A stretch of 64,000 nucleotides of DNA, taken from Nonomuraea montanisoli. Lineage in GTDB: Bacteria; Actinomycetota; Actinomycetes; Streptosporangiales; Streptosporangiaceae. The translations under genes were made by a program, and so were the position numbers. Shown in pieces: positions 30,503 to 38,877 of the stretch. The notes under the pieces were generated by a model, which had not been told where the DNA came from, did not search any database, and worked only from the letters and a program-made list of their open reading frames with translations. The stretch spans positions 62,001-126,000 of the forward strand of contig NZ_JABWGN010000010.1 of assembly GCF_013363975.1 (NCBI RefSeq), written 5' to 3'. How positions within the stretch are numbered: the stretch's first letter is position 1; each line of letters begins with the position of its first letter.

Positions 30503-31474
30503 CGAGCCGCGCTCCTTGAGCGTCGGCCGCTGGACGACCCGGCGGCGCCGGGCGCCCCCGTCGGCGGCGGCCGACACCAGCCGGACCGCCGCCTTCACGA
30601 TGCCGTCGATGTTCCAGTCGACGGTGCTCAGCCCCGGCGTGAGCAGCCCGGACATCGGGTGGTCGTCGTAGCCCATGACCGAGACGTCGCCGGGGATCGA
30701 CAGGCCGAGCTCCTGCGCCGCCGCGTAGACGCCGTACGCGATCGAGTCGGAGAAGCAGAACACCGCCGTGGGACCGCCCGGGCGCAGCGCGCGGTGCGCG
30801 GCCTCGGTGGCGGCGGTCAGGCCGTGGGCGGCGGTCAACACCTCCATGTCGAGCCCGAGCCGCTCGGCCTCGGCCGTCACGTGGACGTCGGCGGGCCGGT
30901 CGGGCGTGCTGGGGCGGGTCGGGGTCAGCACCGCGATCCGGCGGTGGCCCAGCTCGCGCAGATGCTCCAGGGCCAGCGTGACACCGCTGCGGTTGTCGAA
31001 GACGACCTCGGCCGCCGTGCCGGCCAGCGAGTCGCCGATCGCCACGACGGGCACGGACTCGCACAGCTCCGGCCAGAACGCCGCCGCCGGGTCGAGCGGC
31101 TGCACGATCATGCCGTCGACCCGCTGGTCGCGTAGTTGCTGGGCGAGCGCGCGCTCGCGGGCCGGGTCGCCGACGGCGTCGAGGATGAGGGCGTAGCGGT
31201 CCTTCTCCCGCAGACCCCGGCTGATGCCGACGGCGAGCGACTGCTGCCAGAGGTCCTCCAGGGAGCCGCACAGCAGCCCGATCATGCCGGTACGCCCGCT
31301 GGCCAGGGCGCGGGCGATGGGGTCGGCCTCGTAGCCGAGCTCTGCCGCCGCCGCGCGCACCCGCTCCATGGTCTCCTCCGAGACCTGCAGGCCGCGCAGC
31401 GCGTAGGAAACGGCCGCGGGCGACAGACCGGTCGCCTTGGCCACTTCCCGGATCGTCGCTCTCTTCCGGGGCAT
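30485..31474 (-). CDS. LacI-family repressor
   Basis: 329 residues: DNA-binding HTH ATIREVAKATGLSPAAVSYA with hinge helix RALASG, then a periplasmic-binding-protein-like sensor domain (MIGLLCGSLEDLWQQSLAVG, VDGMIVQPLDP, VAIGDSLAG, VFCFSDSIAYGVYAAAQELG, VMGYDDHPM). Divergent from the amidohydrolase operon. Two LacI-type palindromes with a central CG lie in the shared 181-bp region, so it most likely represses that operon and itself. The effector is unknown but probably a small sugar or sugar-acid-like substrate of the amidohydrolase route. Confidence 0.92.
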   Translation of the reverse strand: MPRKRATIREVAKATGLSPAAVSYALRGLQVSEETMERVRAAAAELGYEADPIARALASGRTGMIGLLCGSLEDLWQQSLAVGISRGLREKDRYALILDAVGDPARERALAQQLRDQRVDGMIVQPLDPAAAFWPELCESVPVVAIGDSLAGTAAEVVFDNRSGVTLALEHLRELGHRRIAVLTPTRPSTPDRPADVHVTAEAERLGLDMEVLTAAHGLTAATEAAHRALRPGGPTAVFCFSDSIAYGVYAAAQELGLSIPGDVSVMGYDDHPMSGLLTPGLSTVDWNIDGIVKAAVRLVSAAADGGARRRRVVQRPTLKERGSVRDLG

Positions 31475-31544
31475 TGGATCAGCCTATTGGGTGCCGCCGA
31501 CAGAAACCCGTATCGCTGACGAACACCCGTTGACAGCAGCGAGG

Positions 31545-31582
31545 TGAAGCGGTTCACTGAACCGTATCACTGAAGCGATTCA
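31545..31582. promoter_or_regulatory. Two LacI-type operators
   Basis: TGAAGCGGTTCA (31545-31556) and TGAAGCGATTCA (31571-31582), both fitting TGAA-N-CG-N-TTCA, with centres 26 bp apart on the same helix face roughly. TTGACA at 31530-31535 is a candidate -35 just upstream. Likely bound by the LacI protein at 30485. Confidence 0.7.
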
Positions 31583-31655
31583 CCCCCTTCGTCACACAAC
31601 ATGCGATCAGTAACCTATATTATCAGTAGGAAATGCAGGGAGGAGGCGATCAGCC

Positions 31656-32540
31656 GTGGCCGTGGACGTGCACCAGCATCTGTGGACGCGTGAGTTCATC
31701 GAGGCGCTGCGCGCCCGCACGACCCCTCCCCACCTGGACGGCTGGACCCTCCACCTCGACGGCGAACCCCCGTACGAGGTGAACCCGGCCGACCACGGCC
31801 CCCGCGACACCACGGGGCTCGACCTCGCGCTGGTGTCGCTGTCGAGCCCGCTCGGCATCGAGTTCCTGCCGCCCGAGGAGTCCTGGCCGCTGATCGACGC
31901 CTACCACGAGGGCGCGCTCGGACTCGGCGAGCCGTACGGCGCGTGGGCAGCCACCTGCCACAGCGACCCCGACCCCGAGCGGCTGGCGCGCGACCTCGAC
32001 CGGGGGTTCGCCGGGCTGCAGATCCCCGCCACGGCGCTGCCCGACGACCGCCTCCTGAAGGTCCTCACCGACCGCGACCTGCCCCTGTTCGTCCACCCGG
32101 GCCCGGCCGCCCCGCCACGCGCCGGCGAGGCGCCGCAGCCGGCCGAGGCGCCGTCGTGGTGGCCGGCGGTCGTGCCGTACGTGCAGCAGATGCACACGGC
32201 CTGGCACTACTTCCACGCGGTCGTCCGCCCGCGCCACCCCGGCCTGCGCGTGTGCTTCGCGCTGCTGGCCGGTCTGGCGCCGCTCCACTCCGAGCGGCTG
32301 ATCGCCCGGGGCGGCGGCGGTCGCGGCCGGGTCGATCCCGGCTTCTTCGTGGAGACCTCCTCGTACGGCCCGCGCGCGATCGACGCGATCGTCCGCGAGC
32401 TCGGCGTCGACGTCGTCGTCAACGGCTCCGACGCCCCCTACGCCACCGCACCCGACCCGGGCCTCGGCGAGGCCGCCGCGCACGCCATCCGGGTCACCAA
32501 CCCCCGTCGTCTGCTCGCCAGAAAGGAGACTCGTACGTGA
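31656..32540 (+). CDS. Metal-dependent amidohydrolase (TIM-barrel, PF04909-like)
   Basis: 294 residues from GTG 31656, with GGGAGGAGG upstream. The N-terminal VDVHQHLW gives the H-x-H metal motif; VHPGPAAP contributes a barrel His, and VVVNGSDAPYATA supplies the conserved aspartate late in the barrel. Family members hydrolyse or decarboxylate cyclic and acyl substrates (for example ACMSD-like enzymes). The substrate here is unknown. The last 4 bp overlap the next gene (GTGA), so the two are coupled. LacI control is inferred from the upstream operators. Confidence 0.8.
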   Translation: MAVDVHQHLWTREFIEALRARTTPPHLDGWTLHLDGEPPYEVNPADHGPRDTTGLDLALVSLSSPLGIEFLPPEESWPLIDAYHEGALGLGEPYGAWAATCHSDPDPERLARDLDRGFAGLQIPATALPDDRLLKVLTDRDLPLFVHPGPAAPPRAGEAPQPAEAPSWWPAVVPYVQQMHTAWHYFHAVVRPRHPGLRVCFALLAGLAPLHSERLIARGGGGRGRVDPGFFVETSSYGPRAIDAIVRELGVDVVVNGSDAPYATAPDPGLGEAAAHAIRVTNPRRLLARKETRT

Positions 32541-33199
32541 ACGAGGGCACCGAATCGACCATCGGCCCGGTCGCCGCCGCACCCGGCAACCCGGACATCG
32601 ACCACGGCAACGCGCGCCAGACCCAGGACGGGGGTGTCTGCGCCGACCTGCCCGAGCGCGCGCTCGACCGGCGCGAGTTGCGCACACTGGTCGACACACT
32701 GGCCGCCAGCCCCGACCAGTGGGAGCACGAGGTGGACTTCCCCGAGGACGGCGGACGGCACTACGCCTCGCTGTACCGGGACGCGTACGTGGACGTGTGG
32801 CTGCTGTGCTGGCGTCCGGAGGACGACACGGGCTGGCACGACCACGACGTGTCGTCCGGCGCGGTCCACGTGGTGCGGGGCGCGCTGCTGGAGTGCAACC
32901 CGCGCATCGGCGGCGAGCACCTGGAGACGGTGGTGCCGGAGGGGCGCTCGTTCTCGTTCGGGCCGGACCACATCCACCGGCTGACCGGCGCCACGCACGG
33001 CAGCGTCTCGATCCACGCCTACTCGCCGCCGCTGTGGCGGCTCGGGCAGTACTCGATCGACGGGACCGGCGTGATGCGCCGCGTCTCGGTCAGCTACGCC
33101 GACGAGCTGCGCCCCCTCGACGACATGGCGCCGCCGGCGGACGAGGCCGTCGCCAGGTCCGACGGGGCCGCCGCGCTCGCCGACGAGGCCGTCGCCTGA
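32537..33199 (+). CDS. Cysteine-dioxygenase-type cupin
   Basis: 220 residues. The cupin iron site is visible: TGWHDHDVSSGAVHVVRG (H-x-H in motif 1) and later DHIHRLTGATHGSVSIHAY (motif 2 His). This is the CDO type I pattern of thiol dioxygenases, which oxidise cysteine or 3-mercaptopropionate-type thiols to sulfinates with Fe(II) and O2. The N-terminal 40 residues and an Ala/Asp-rich C-terminal tail (repeated DEAVA units) are extra. Coupled to the amidohydrolase, suggesting that the two act on one sulfur-containing compound; that link is inference. Confidence 0.8.
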   Translation: MNEGTESTIGPVAAAPGNPDIDHGNARQTQDGGVCADLPERALDRRELRTLVDTLAASPDQWEHEVDFPEDGGRHYASLYRDAYVDVWLLCWRPEDDTGWHDHDVSSGAVHVVRGALLECNPRIGGEHLETVVPEGRSFSFGPDHIHRLTGATHGSVSIHAYSPPLWRLGQYSIDGTGVMRRVSVSYADELRPLDDMAPPADEAVARSDGAAALADEAVA

Positions 33200-33251
33200 C
33201 GCCGGGCGCCCCGGACCAGGCGGATCGGCCGGGTCAGAAGGGTCGGGCGGA

Positions 33252-33944
33252 TCAGGCGGATCCGGGGCGCGGCTTCAGTACGCAGCAGCTTCCGCAGGGC
33301 TCCACGTCCGGTAGGGTCACCCACAGGCAGCAGGTCCTGCGGAAGTACGCGTCGCCGGCCGGCTCGACGAGCCCGTCGACCGGCCGCCCGATCTCGCGCA
33401 GCAGCGCCATGTAGTCGCCGGGCTCGATGAGGGTCAGCGGGTGGGCGAACGCCTCGGCGGTCGAGCCCCACAGCGTGCGCTCCCCGACCTTGGCCATCCC
33501 GCTGAGGACCCGCACCAGCGGCGCCTGCGACTCCTCCAGCGCCTCGCGGATCGCCTCCGGCCCGGAGCCCCAGCGCACCCGGGACGCGCCGATCGTCACC
33601 CCGGCCTCGGAGACCTTGAAGTACGTCTCGGCGAGCGGCATGACCGGGATCGGCCCGCCGAGCGCCCAGGCCAGCGCCATCGGCAGCGTGTGCCAGTAGC
33701 CGTAGGTCTTCCAGAACAGCGCCGCGCCGACGTGGCGGGGGGCGTTCCAGCGGGCCGCCGTCTGGTCGACGAGCTCTCCCAGCAGCGTGTACGGCTGGCG
33801 CAGCAGCTCGGTCGCGGGCGTCCACGTCGCGTCGGGCGTGACGACGAGCCCCGGAGGCACGCCGATCACCCCGCTCCGCTCGGTCGCGAGGCGTTCCAGC
33901 ACCCCGGTCACGTCGCGCACCTCGGTCGCCACCACGCCGCCCAC
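33252..33944 (-). CDS. FhuF-like (2Fe-2S) ferric-siderophore reductase
   Basis: 230 residues. The C-terminus RRTCCLWVTLPDVEPCGSCC contains the C-C-x10-C-x2-C cluster that binds a 2Fe-2S centre in FhuF-type siderophore reductases. The rest matches the family's FhuF/iron transporter domain (ATELLRQPYTLLGELVDQTA, ALFWKTYGYWHTLPMALAWA). It releases iron from ferric siderophores by reduction at the cytoplasmic face. The start is set at GTG 33944, but GTG 33935 fits better to GGGAG. An iron box is just upstream, so expression should rise when iron is scarce. No siderophore biosynthesis genes are in the window. Confidence 0.85.
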   Translation of the reverse strand: MGGVVATEVRDVTGVLERLATERSGVIGVPPGLVVTPDATWTPATELLRQPYTLLGELVDQTAARWNAPRHVGAALFWKTYGYWHTLPMALAWALGGPIPVMPLAETYFKVSEAGVTIGASRVRWGSGPEAIREALEESQAPLVRVLSGMAKVGERTLWGSTAEAFAHPLTLIEPGDYMALLREIGRPVDGLVEPAGDAYFRRTCCLWVTLPDVEPCGSCCVLKPRPGSA

Positions 33945-33958
33945 ACTCCCGGAATCAA

Positions 33959-33975
33959 TAGGTAAGCCTTACCTA
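33959..33975 (-). promoter_or_regulatory. Iron box (DmdR/IdeR-type)
   Basis: TAGGTAAG-C-CTTACCTA, perfect 8-bp arms, extending to TTAGG on one side. This matches the actinobacterial TTAGGTTAGGCTAACCTAA iron box closely and lies 14 bp before the FhuF-like start. Confidence 0.85.
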
Positions 33976-34019
33976 AGGTATCAGGGGTCCGCTCGTCAAG
34001 GTCAACCCGGCATCCTGGG

Positions 34020-34033
34020 TGACAACGTTGTCT
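34020..34033. promoter_or_regulatory. Palindrome before the second LacI gene
   Basis: GACAACGTTGTC (34021-34032), a perfect 12-bp palindrome flanked by T and T. It lies 30 bp before GTG 34063. The same palindrome, extended to 14 bp, recurs at 49877-49890 before an ABC sugar-binding protein gene. Confidence 0.65.
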
Positions 34034-34062
34034 GCCTCACCGGCATGGGACATGATCCTGGC

Positions 34063-35043
34063 GTGAGACCGACGATGAAGGACGTGGCCTCGGCCGCCGG
34101 GGTGGCGCTCAAGACCGTGTCCCGGGTGGTGAACGACGAGCCCGGCGTCCACCCGGCCACGGCCGCACGGGTGCGCGAGGCCATCGACCGCCTCGGCTAC
34201 AGCCGCAACGAGAGCGCCCGGGTGCTCCGCGCGGGCCGCACGTCCACGGTCGGCCTGGTCATCGAGGACCTCGCCGACCCCTTCTACTCGGCGCTCGGCC
34301 GGGCCGTCGAGGACGTCGTCATCGGCGAGGGCTGCCTGCTGCTGAGCGCCTCGTCGAGCGAGGACCCGGCGCGGGAGCGCGAGCTGGTGCGCACGTTCTG
34401 CGCGCGCCGGGTGGACGGGCTCATCATGGTCCCGGCCGGGCACGACCACTCGTACCTGCGCCAGGAGCTGGAGGCGGGCACACCGGCGGTGTTCGCGGAC
34501 CGGCCGCCGGAGCCGGGGCTCGACGTGGACACCGTGCTGTGCGACAACGCGGGCGGCGCGGAGCTGGCGACCCGGCACCTGCTCGCGCACGGGCACCGCA
34601 GGATCGCCTTCCTCGGCGACGACCCGTCGATCTTCACGGCCGCGCGGCGGCTGCACGGCTACCGCTCCGCGATGGGCCACCTGTACGACGAGCGGCTGGT
34701 CGCGATGCGGACGCCCACGCCCGGTTCGGTACGGGCCGACCTGGAGCGCATGCTGCTGCTGGACCGGCCGCCGACGGCGCTGTTCACGGGCAACGGCCGC
34801 GTCACGGTGACGGCGCTGCGGGCCCTGGAGGGGCGGCGGATGGCGCTGGCCGGGTTCGACGACTTCGAGCTGGCCGACCTGCTGGCGCCGGGCGTGACGG
34901 TGGTGGCGCAGGACCCGGCGGGGATGGGCCGGATCGCGGCGGAGCTGCTGTTCCGGCGCCTGTCGGGCGACGACGCCCCGTCGCGCCACGTCACGCTCCC
35001 GGTACGCCTCATCCCCCGCGGCTCGGGCGAACTCCCTCCGTGA
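34063..35043 (+). CDS. LacI-family repressor (likely regulator of the CUT1 sugar transporter)
   Basis: 326 residues. HTH RPTMKDVASAAGVALKTVSR with hinge helix ESARVLRAGRT, followed by a sugar-sensing PBP-like domain (VGLVIEDLADPFYSALGRAV, VDGLIMVPAG, FADRPPEP, HRRIAFLGDDPSIFTAARRL, MALAGFDDFELADL). The start is GTG 34063, with ATG 34045 an alternative; neither has a ribosome site, and the transcript may have a short leader. The operator palindrome at 34020 suggests autoregulation, and its second copy at 49877 suggests control of the transporter operon on the minus strand there. Followed at 51 bp by the convergent MFS gene. Confidence 0.9.
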   Translation: MRPTMKDVASAAGVALKTVSRVVNDEPGVHPATAARVREAIDRLGYSRNESARVLRAGRTSTVGLVIEDLADPFYSALGRAVEDVVIGEGCLLLSASSSEDPARERELVRTFCARRVDGLIMVPAGHDHSYLRQELEAGTPAVFADRPPEPGLDVDTVLCDNAGGAELATRHLLAHGHRRIAFLGDDPSIFTAARRLHGYRSAMGHLYDERLVAMRTPTPGSVRADLERMLLLDRPPTALFTGNGRVTVTALRALEGRRMALAGFDDFELADLLAPGVTVVAQDPAGMGRIAAELLFRRLSGDDAPSRHVTLPVRLIPRGSGELPP

Positions 35044-35094
35044 CCTCCCCATCCCCTGCCCCGCCGACGTCCTCCGCGACACAGTCTGCGGCAC

Positions 35095-36393
35095 CTAGTG
35101 CGCGGGCCCCGAAGCACCGTCCGCGACAGCTTCCGCACCGGCCTCCGTCACCCCCTGCGTGGCGTCCCCCGTGGGAGCCTCCCCGGGCTCCTCGCGCCCG
35201 GACCGGAAGACCGGAATGAGCGCCAGGGCGGCCGCGATGCCGGTCGCGCCCGCCGCGGCGATCGCCACCCTCGGCCCGAACGTCTCGCCGAGCGCCCCCA
35301 CCAGGGCCGCGCCCACCGCCTGGCCGGTCATCAGCCCCGCCGACAGCAGCCCGTACGCCTGCCCGCGCACCCCCTCCGGCACGGCCTCCAGGGACCGGCG
35401 CTGCAACCCGAGCTGGTAGGCCAGCCCGGCGGTGGCGAGCGCGGCGAGCGCCGCCGCCCAGCCCGCGCCCGGCCCGGCGAGGAAGCCCAGCCACGGCAGC
35501 CCGAGGAGCACGGCCAGCGGCAGCGACAGCCGCTCCCGCAGCCCTGGCCCCGCGAACCGGCCGACCGCGAACTCCCCGGCCGCCATGCCCACGGCCGCCA
35601 CCGCCAGCACCGCGCCGGCCCGGCCCTGCCCGCCGAGGTAGGGCACGATCATCGCCTCGGCGCCGGCCAGGCACGCGGGCGGCAGCCAGCTCGCCAGCAG
35701 CAGCCCGCGCACCCGCCGGTCCCGCACCAGCAGCCCGTTCACGCGCACGGTGGAGCGCACCGCCCCGGCACCGCGCTCGCTCCGGACGGCGGACGTCACG
35801 TTCCGGGCAGGCCGCTGGGGCAGGCCCAGCCGCAGCACCACCGCGGCCACCGCCGCCAGCACCGCCGTGACCCCCAGCGCCCCCTCCGGGCCCGTGGCCG
35901 CGAGGAACGCTCCCCCGAGCGACAGCCCCGCGATCTGCGCCGCCGCCGAGGTCACCCCCATGAGCGAGCGGGCCAGCACGAACGCGTCCCCCGGCAGCAC
36001 GTCGGGCAGCATCGCGTTGCGCGCCGCGCCGAACACCGGCGAGAACAGCCCCGTCAGCAGCACCAGCGCGAGCATCGCCCACACCGGCAGCCCGCCGTAC
36101 GCGAGCGCCAGGCACACCGCCACCCGCACCACCTCGCCGGCCACCATGAGCCCCCGGGCGGGCAGCCGGTCGGCCAGCGACAGCAGGAACAGCCCGCCGA
36201 GGATGTAGGGCAGCCACCCCACCATGTACGCGGCGGCCGACAGCCCCGGCGACCCGGTCTGCGCGTACACCAGCACCGACAGCGCCAGCATCTTGACCGC
36301 GTCGCCCACGATCATCAGCGCGAAGCTCCCGAACAGGACCCGGAACTCCCGGACCGCGAACACCTCCTTGAACGTCGCCCCACGCCCGCTCAC
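35095..36393 (-). CDS. MFS transporter (enterobactin exporter EntS-like fold)
   Basis: 432 residues with about 12 membrane helices and the MFS_3-type pattern: FGSFALMIVGDAVKMLALS in helix 1, LSLADRLPARGLMVAGEVVR around the cytosolic loop 2-3, then an intracellular basic loop (about 195-215), and a C-terminal acidic tail rich in Glu/Ala. Proteins of this type export small amphipathic molecules including siderophores and antibiotics. The start is GTG 36393. Divergent from a winged-helix regulator with only 88 bp between, so drug- or metabolite-dependent control is likely. Substrate unknown. Confidence 0.85.
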   Translation of the reverse strand: MSGRGATFKEVFAVREFRVLFGSFALMIVGDAVKMLALSVLVYAQTGSPGLSAAAYMVGWLPYILGGLFLLSLADRLPARGLMVAGEVVRVAVCLALAYGGLPVWAMLALVLLTGLFSPVFGAARNAMLPDVLPGDAFVLARSLMGVTSAAAQIAGLSLGGAFLAATGPEGALGVTAVLAAVAAVVLRLGLPQRPARNVTSAVRSERGAGAVRSTVRVNGLLVRDRRVRGLLLASWLPPACLAGAEAMIVPYLGGQGRAGAVLAVAAVGMAAGEFAVGRFAGPGLRERLSLPLAVLLGLPWLGFLAGPGAGWAAALAALATAGLAYQLGLQRRSLEAVPEGVRGQAYGLLSAGLMTGQAVGAALVGALGETFGPRVAIAAAGATGIAAALALIPVFRSGREEPGEAPTGDATQGVTEAGAEAVADGASGPAH

Positions 36394-36462
36394 AGCACCC
36401 CCGTCTTCACACGTCTCTTCACCGTCCCGATGGTGGCGACCAGGGACGATCCCGGGCGAACG

Positions 36463-36480
36463 TTTCGGATATAACCGAAA
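36463..36480. promoter_or_regulatory. Dyad between the MFS gene and its regulator
   Basis: TTTCGG-ATATAA-CCGAAA, 6-bp arms, ending two bases before the GTG at 36482. ATATAA could be a -10 element, making this a promoter-occluding operator. Inference from position and symmetry. Confidence 0.45.
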
Positions 36481-36481
36481 G

Positions 36482-37462
36482 GTGTTCACCATCGAGGTCA
36501 CGCCCCAGGACGTGGCCGCCAGCCGGTTCGCCATCTCGCCGCTGATCGAGACCATGCACGCCCAGTGGGTCCTGTCCGGCCGGGTGGCGGCGGGACCGCA
36601 CCGGCGCTGGGTGGAGCGGTGGCGCGGGCCGTACCTGGAGCTCGAACGCGCCTGCCCCGCGCTGCGCGCCACGGCCGCGATCACCGGCAACCGGGGCGAC
36701 AACGTCGACTTCGTCGCCCCGCCGCCCGCCGGGATGAGCGTGCCGTTCGAGACGGAGCTCGCCGCGATGCGCACCACGCCGGTCGCGCAGGCCCACGCGG
36801 AGATCACGGCGGTGCTGGCCGGCCGGCCGCCGGTGCCCGCGTGGGTGCGGGAGCTGCTGCTCGGCCCCGAGGTGGTGCGGGCGCTGGCGGACGCCTTCGA
36901 GGCCCTGTGGCGGGAGATCGTCTCCCGCTCCTGGCCGCGCTTCCACGCGGCGCTGGAACGGGACGTGATCCAGCGGGCCGGGCGGCTGGCCACGTACGGC
37001 TGGGCCGCGGCGCTCGGCGACCTCAGCTCGCAGGTGCGCTGGCGCGAGGGCCGCATCGAGATCGAGATGAGGAGCGGCGCCGACGAGCGGCACCGGCTCG
37101 GCGGGCGCGGGCTGCTGTTCCTGCCGTCGGTGTTCACCGGCAACGTGGGCGCCTACCTGGAGGAGGCGTGGCCGTACGCGCTGATCTATCCGGCGAGGGG
37201 CGTGGCGGTGGAGCCGCGGCCGGCCGACGCGGGGCTCGCGGCGCTGGTCGGGCGCAGCCGCGCGCGCATCCTGGCCGAGCTGGCCGTGCCCGCGACGACC
37301 ACGCACCTCGCGGCCCTGCTGGAGCAGAGCGTCGGGACCACGGGCGGGCATCTCGCGGCCCTGCGCGGCACGGGTCTGGTGACCGGAACGCGCTCCGGCC
37401 GCTCGGTCCTCTACACGCGCACGCCCCTGGGAGACGCGCTCGTCGCGGGGTCGCTTCCCTGA
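36482..37462 (+). CDS. ArsR-like winged-helix regulator with large N-terminal domain (DUF5937-type)
   Basis: 326 residues. The N-terminal two thirds form a domain seen in actinobacterial ArsR-like regulators (AASRFAISPLIETMHAQWVL, GRGLLFLPSVFTGNVGAYL). The C-terminal wing-helix is SRARILAELAVPATTTHLAA, VGTTGGHLAALRGTGLVTGT and RSGRSVLYTRTPLGDAL. It is divergent from the MFS transporter and probably represses it. GTG 36482 has only a close AAAGG, so translation may be weak or leaderless. Confidence 0.8.
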   Translation: MFTIEVTPQDVAASRFAISPLIETMHAQWVLSGRVAAGPHRRWVERWRGPYLELERACPALRATAAITGNRGDNVDFVAPPPAGMSVPFETELAAMRTTPVAQAHAEITAVLAGRPPVPAWVRELLLGPEVVRALADAFEALWREIVSRSWPRFHAALERDVIQRAGRLATYGWAAALGDLSSQVRWREGRIEIEMRSGADERHRLGGRGLLFLPSVFTGNVGAYLEEAWPYALIYPARGVAVEPRPADAGLAALVGRSRARILAELAVPATTTHLAALLEQSVGTTGGHLAALRGTGLVTGTRSGRSVLYTRTPLGDALVAGSLP

Positions 37463-37644
37463 CCCCGTGCCCGTCGCGTTGCTGAGGCCGTCCTCAGGGT
37501 TCGCAGGTGCCGGTCACGCCGAGGTCCGGGGCTCGCTAGCCTTTTCTCGGAGTGTGCGGAGGTATAGTCGGTGCGCATCCGTTCTGCACACGTGTTCACG
37601 CACCTGATCTCGCAGTTGATCTCGCACCCAGGGGGACCGCGCGC

Positions 37645-38604
37645 ATGAATGCCGCCGACGTCGCACCGGAGGCCCAGACCAGGTTCCCTCAGGAGCTGAT
37701 GTACGCGGCCGCCTCCCAGTACTACCTGGAGGACGCGACCCAGGCCGACATCGCCAAGCGGCTGGGCGTCAGCAGGGCGACCGTGAGCCGCCTGCTCACC
37801 GAGGCGCGCCGCCACGGCATCGTCGAGATCCGCGTCCACCGCCCCGCGACCCTGGAGGAGGGCCCGCTGGCCGCCGAGCTGGCCGAGGCCCTGCGGCTCC
37901 AGCGCGTCTACCTGGTCCCCAAGGTCAGCGGCCCGGCGCTGGGCCCGTGGCTGGCCCCCGGGCTCGCCAGGGCGCTGGCGGGCGTCGGGCTGACGGCCGG
38001 CGACACCGTGCTCGTCTCCTCCGGCAGCACGGTGTACGAGTGCGCGCGCGAGAGCCTGGGCCACTTCCCCGGCGTGACGATCGCGCCGGCCGTGGGCGGC
38101 CAGGAGGACCCGCAGCCCTGGTTCCAGACCAACGAGACCACCCGGCTGCTCGCCGAGCGGGTCGGCGGCATGCCCAGCTACCTCTACGCGCCCGCGCTGC
38201 CGGGTCCCGAGCTGTTCGCCTCGCTCCAGCACGAGCCGTCGGTCCGGCGGGTCATGGACCTGTGGGCGCACGCCAAGTGCGCGATCGTCGGCGTGGGCTC
38301 GCCCCCGCTGATGCGGCAGGTCACGCCCGCCTTCGTGCCCCGCTACGCCGACAGCCTGCGCCAGGCCGTGGGCGACGTCTGCTCCCGCTTCTACGACCGC
38401 GACGGCGAGACGGTGGGCTTCCCCGGCAGCGAGCGGCTGGTCGCCACCGGCCTGGAGGAGCTGCGCCGCATCCCGTTCTCGATCGCGGTGGCGGCCGGCC
38501 CCGAGAAGGTCGTCTCGATCGTCGCCGGCGCCAAGGGCGGGTACTTCAACCAGCTCGTCACCGACGCCCTCACCGCCGAGAGCCTGCTCGCCGCCACCCG
38601 CTGA
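37645..38604 (+). CDS. SorC/DeoR-type sugar-binding transcriptional regulator
   Basis: 319 residues. HTH: AAASQYYLEDATQADIAKRL followed by GVSRATVSRLLTEARRHGIV. The rest is a SorC-type sugar-phosphate isomerase-like sensor: VLVSSGSTVYECARE, TIAPAVGGQ, CAIVGVGSPPLM, VGDVCSRFYDRDGETV, AAGPEKVVSIVAGAKGG. AGGGGG lies nine bases before ATG 37645. Located 273 bp before the sugar operon and in the same direction, it most likely controls it, with a phosphorylated sugar made by the operon's kinases as inducer, as in the LsrR/SorC group. A hairpin at 38640-38659 separates the transcripts. Confidence 0.9.
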   Translation: MNAADVAPEAQTRFPQELMYAAASQYYLEDATQADIAKRLGVSRATVSRLLTEARRHGIVEIRVHRPATLEEGPLAAELAEALRLQRVYLVPKVSGPALGPWLAPGLARALAGVGLTAGDTVLVSSGSTVYECARESLGHFPGVTIAPAVGGQEDPQPWFQTNETTRLLAERVGGMPSYLYAPALPGPELFASLQHEPSVRRVMDLWAHAKCAIVGVGSPPLMRQVTPAFVPRYADSLRQAVGDVCSRFYDRDGETVGFPGSERLVATGLEELRRIPFSIAVAAGPEKVVSIVAGAKGGYFNQLVTDALTAESLLAATR

Positions 38605-38639
38605 TCCACGGTTCCCTTCCTGCCCTCGACGCGCGCGTC

Positions 38640-38659
38640 AAGGCACGCCTCCGTGCCTT
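38640..38659 (+). terminator. Hairpin after the SorC-type gene
   Basis: AAGGCACG-CCTC-CGTGCCTT, perfect 8-bp arms. The remainder of 38605-38877 is A+T-richer around 38720-38780, where the operon promoter and SorC operator presumably lie, but I cannot pick out a convincing box. Confidence 0.55.
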
Positions 38660-38877
38660 GCCATGCGCGCGCCTTGCCATGCCCTCAGCCGACCTTCCTA
38701 GGTGAACCGCAGGTCAAACGCATGGAAATACCGTGAACACTTTTGCTGGACAAATATTCCGAGGTCGCGCTAGCGTGAAACGCACCACAGCACGGCGCCG
38801 ACCGTGAGCGCTCCGTGCGTGGCCGGGATCCCGACCCGACCGGCTCCGCGAGGACCTAGCAAGTGAGGAAGCGACCC

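Noticed and set aside
31656-33199. Part of a biosynthetic gene cluster
   Set aside because: No PKS, NRPS, terpene or RiPP core genes are present in the window; the genes look catabolic.
33206-33270. Terminator from the GCGCCCCGGA/TCCGGGGCGC inverted repeat
   Set aside because: The arms are separated by 45 bases and one lies inside the FhuF-like coding end, so a functional terminator is doubtful.
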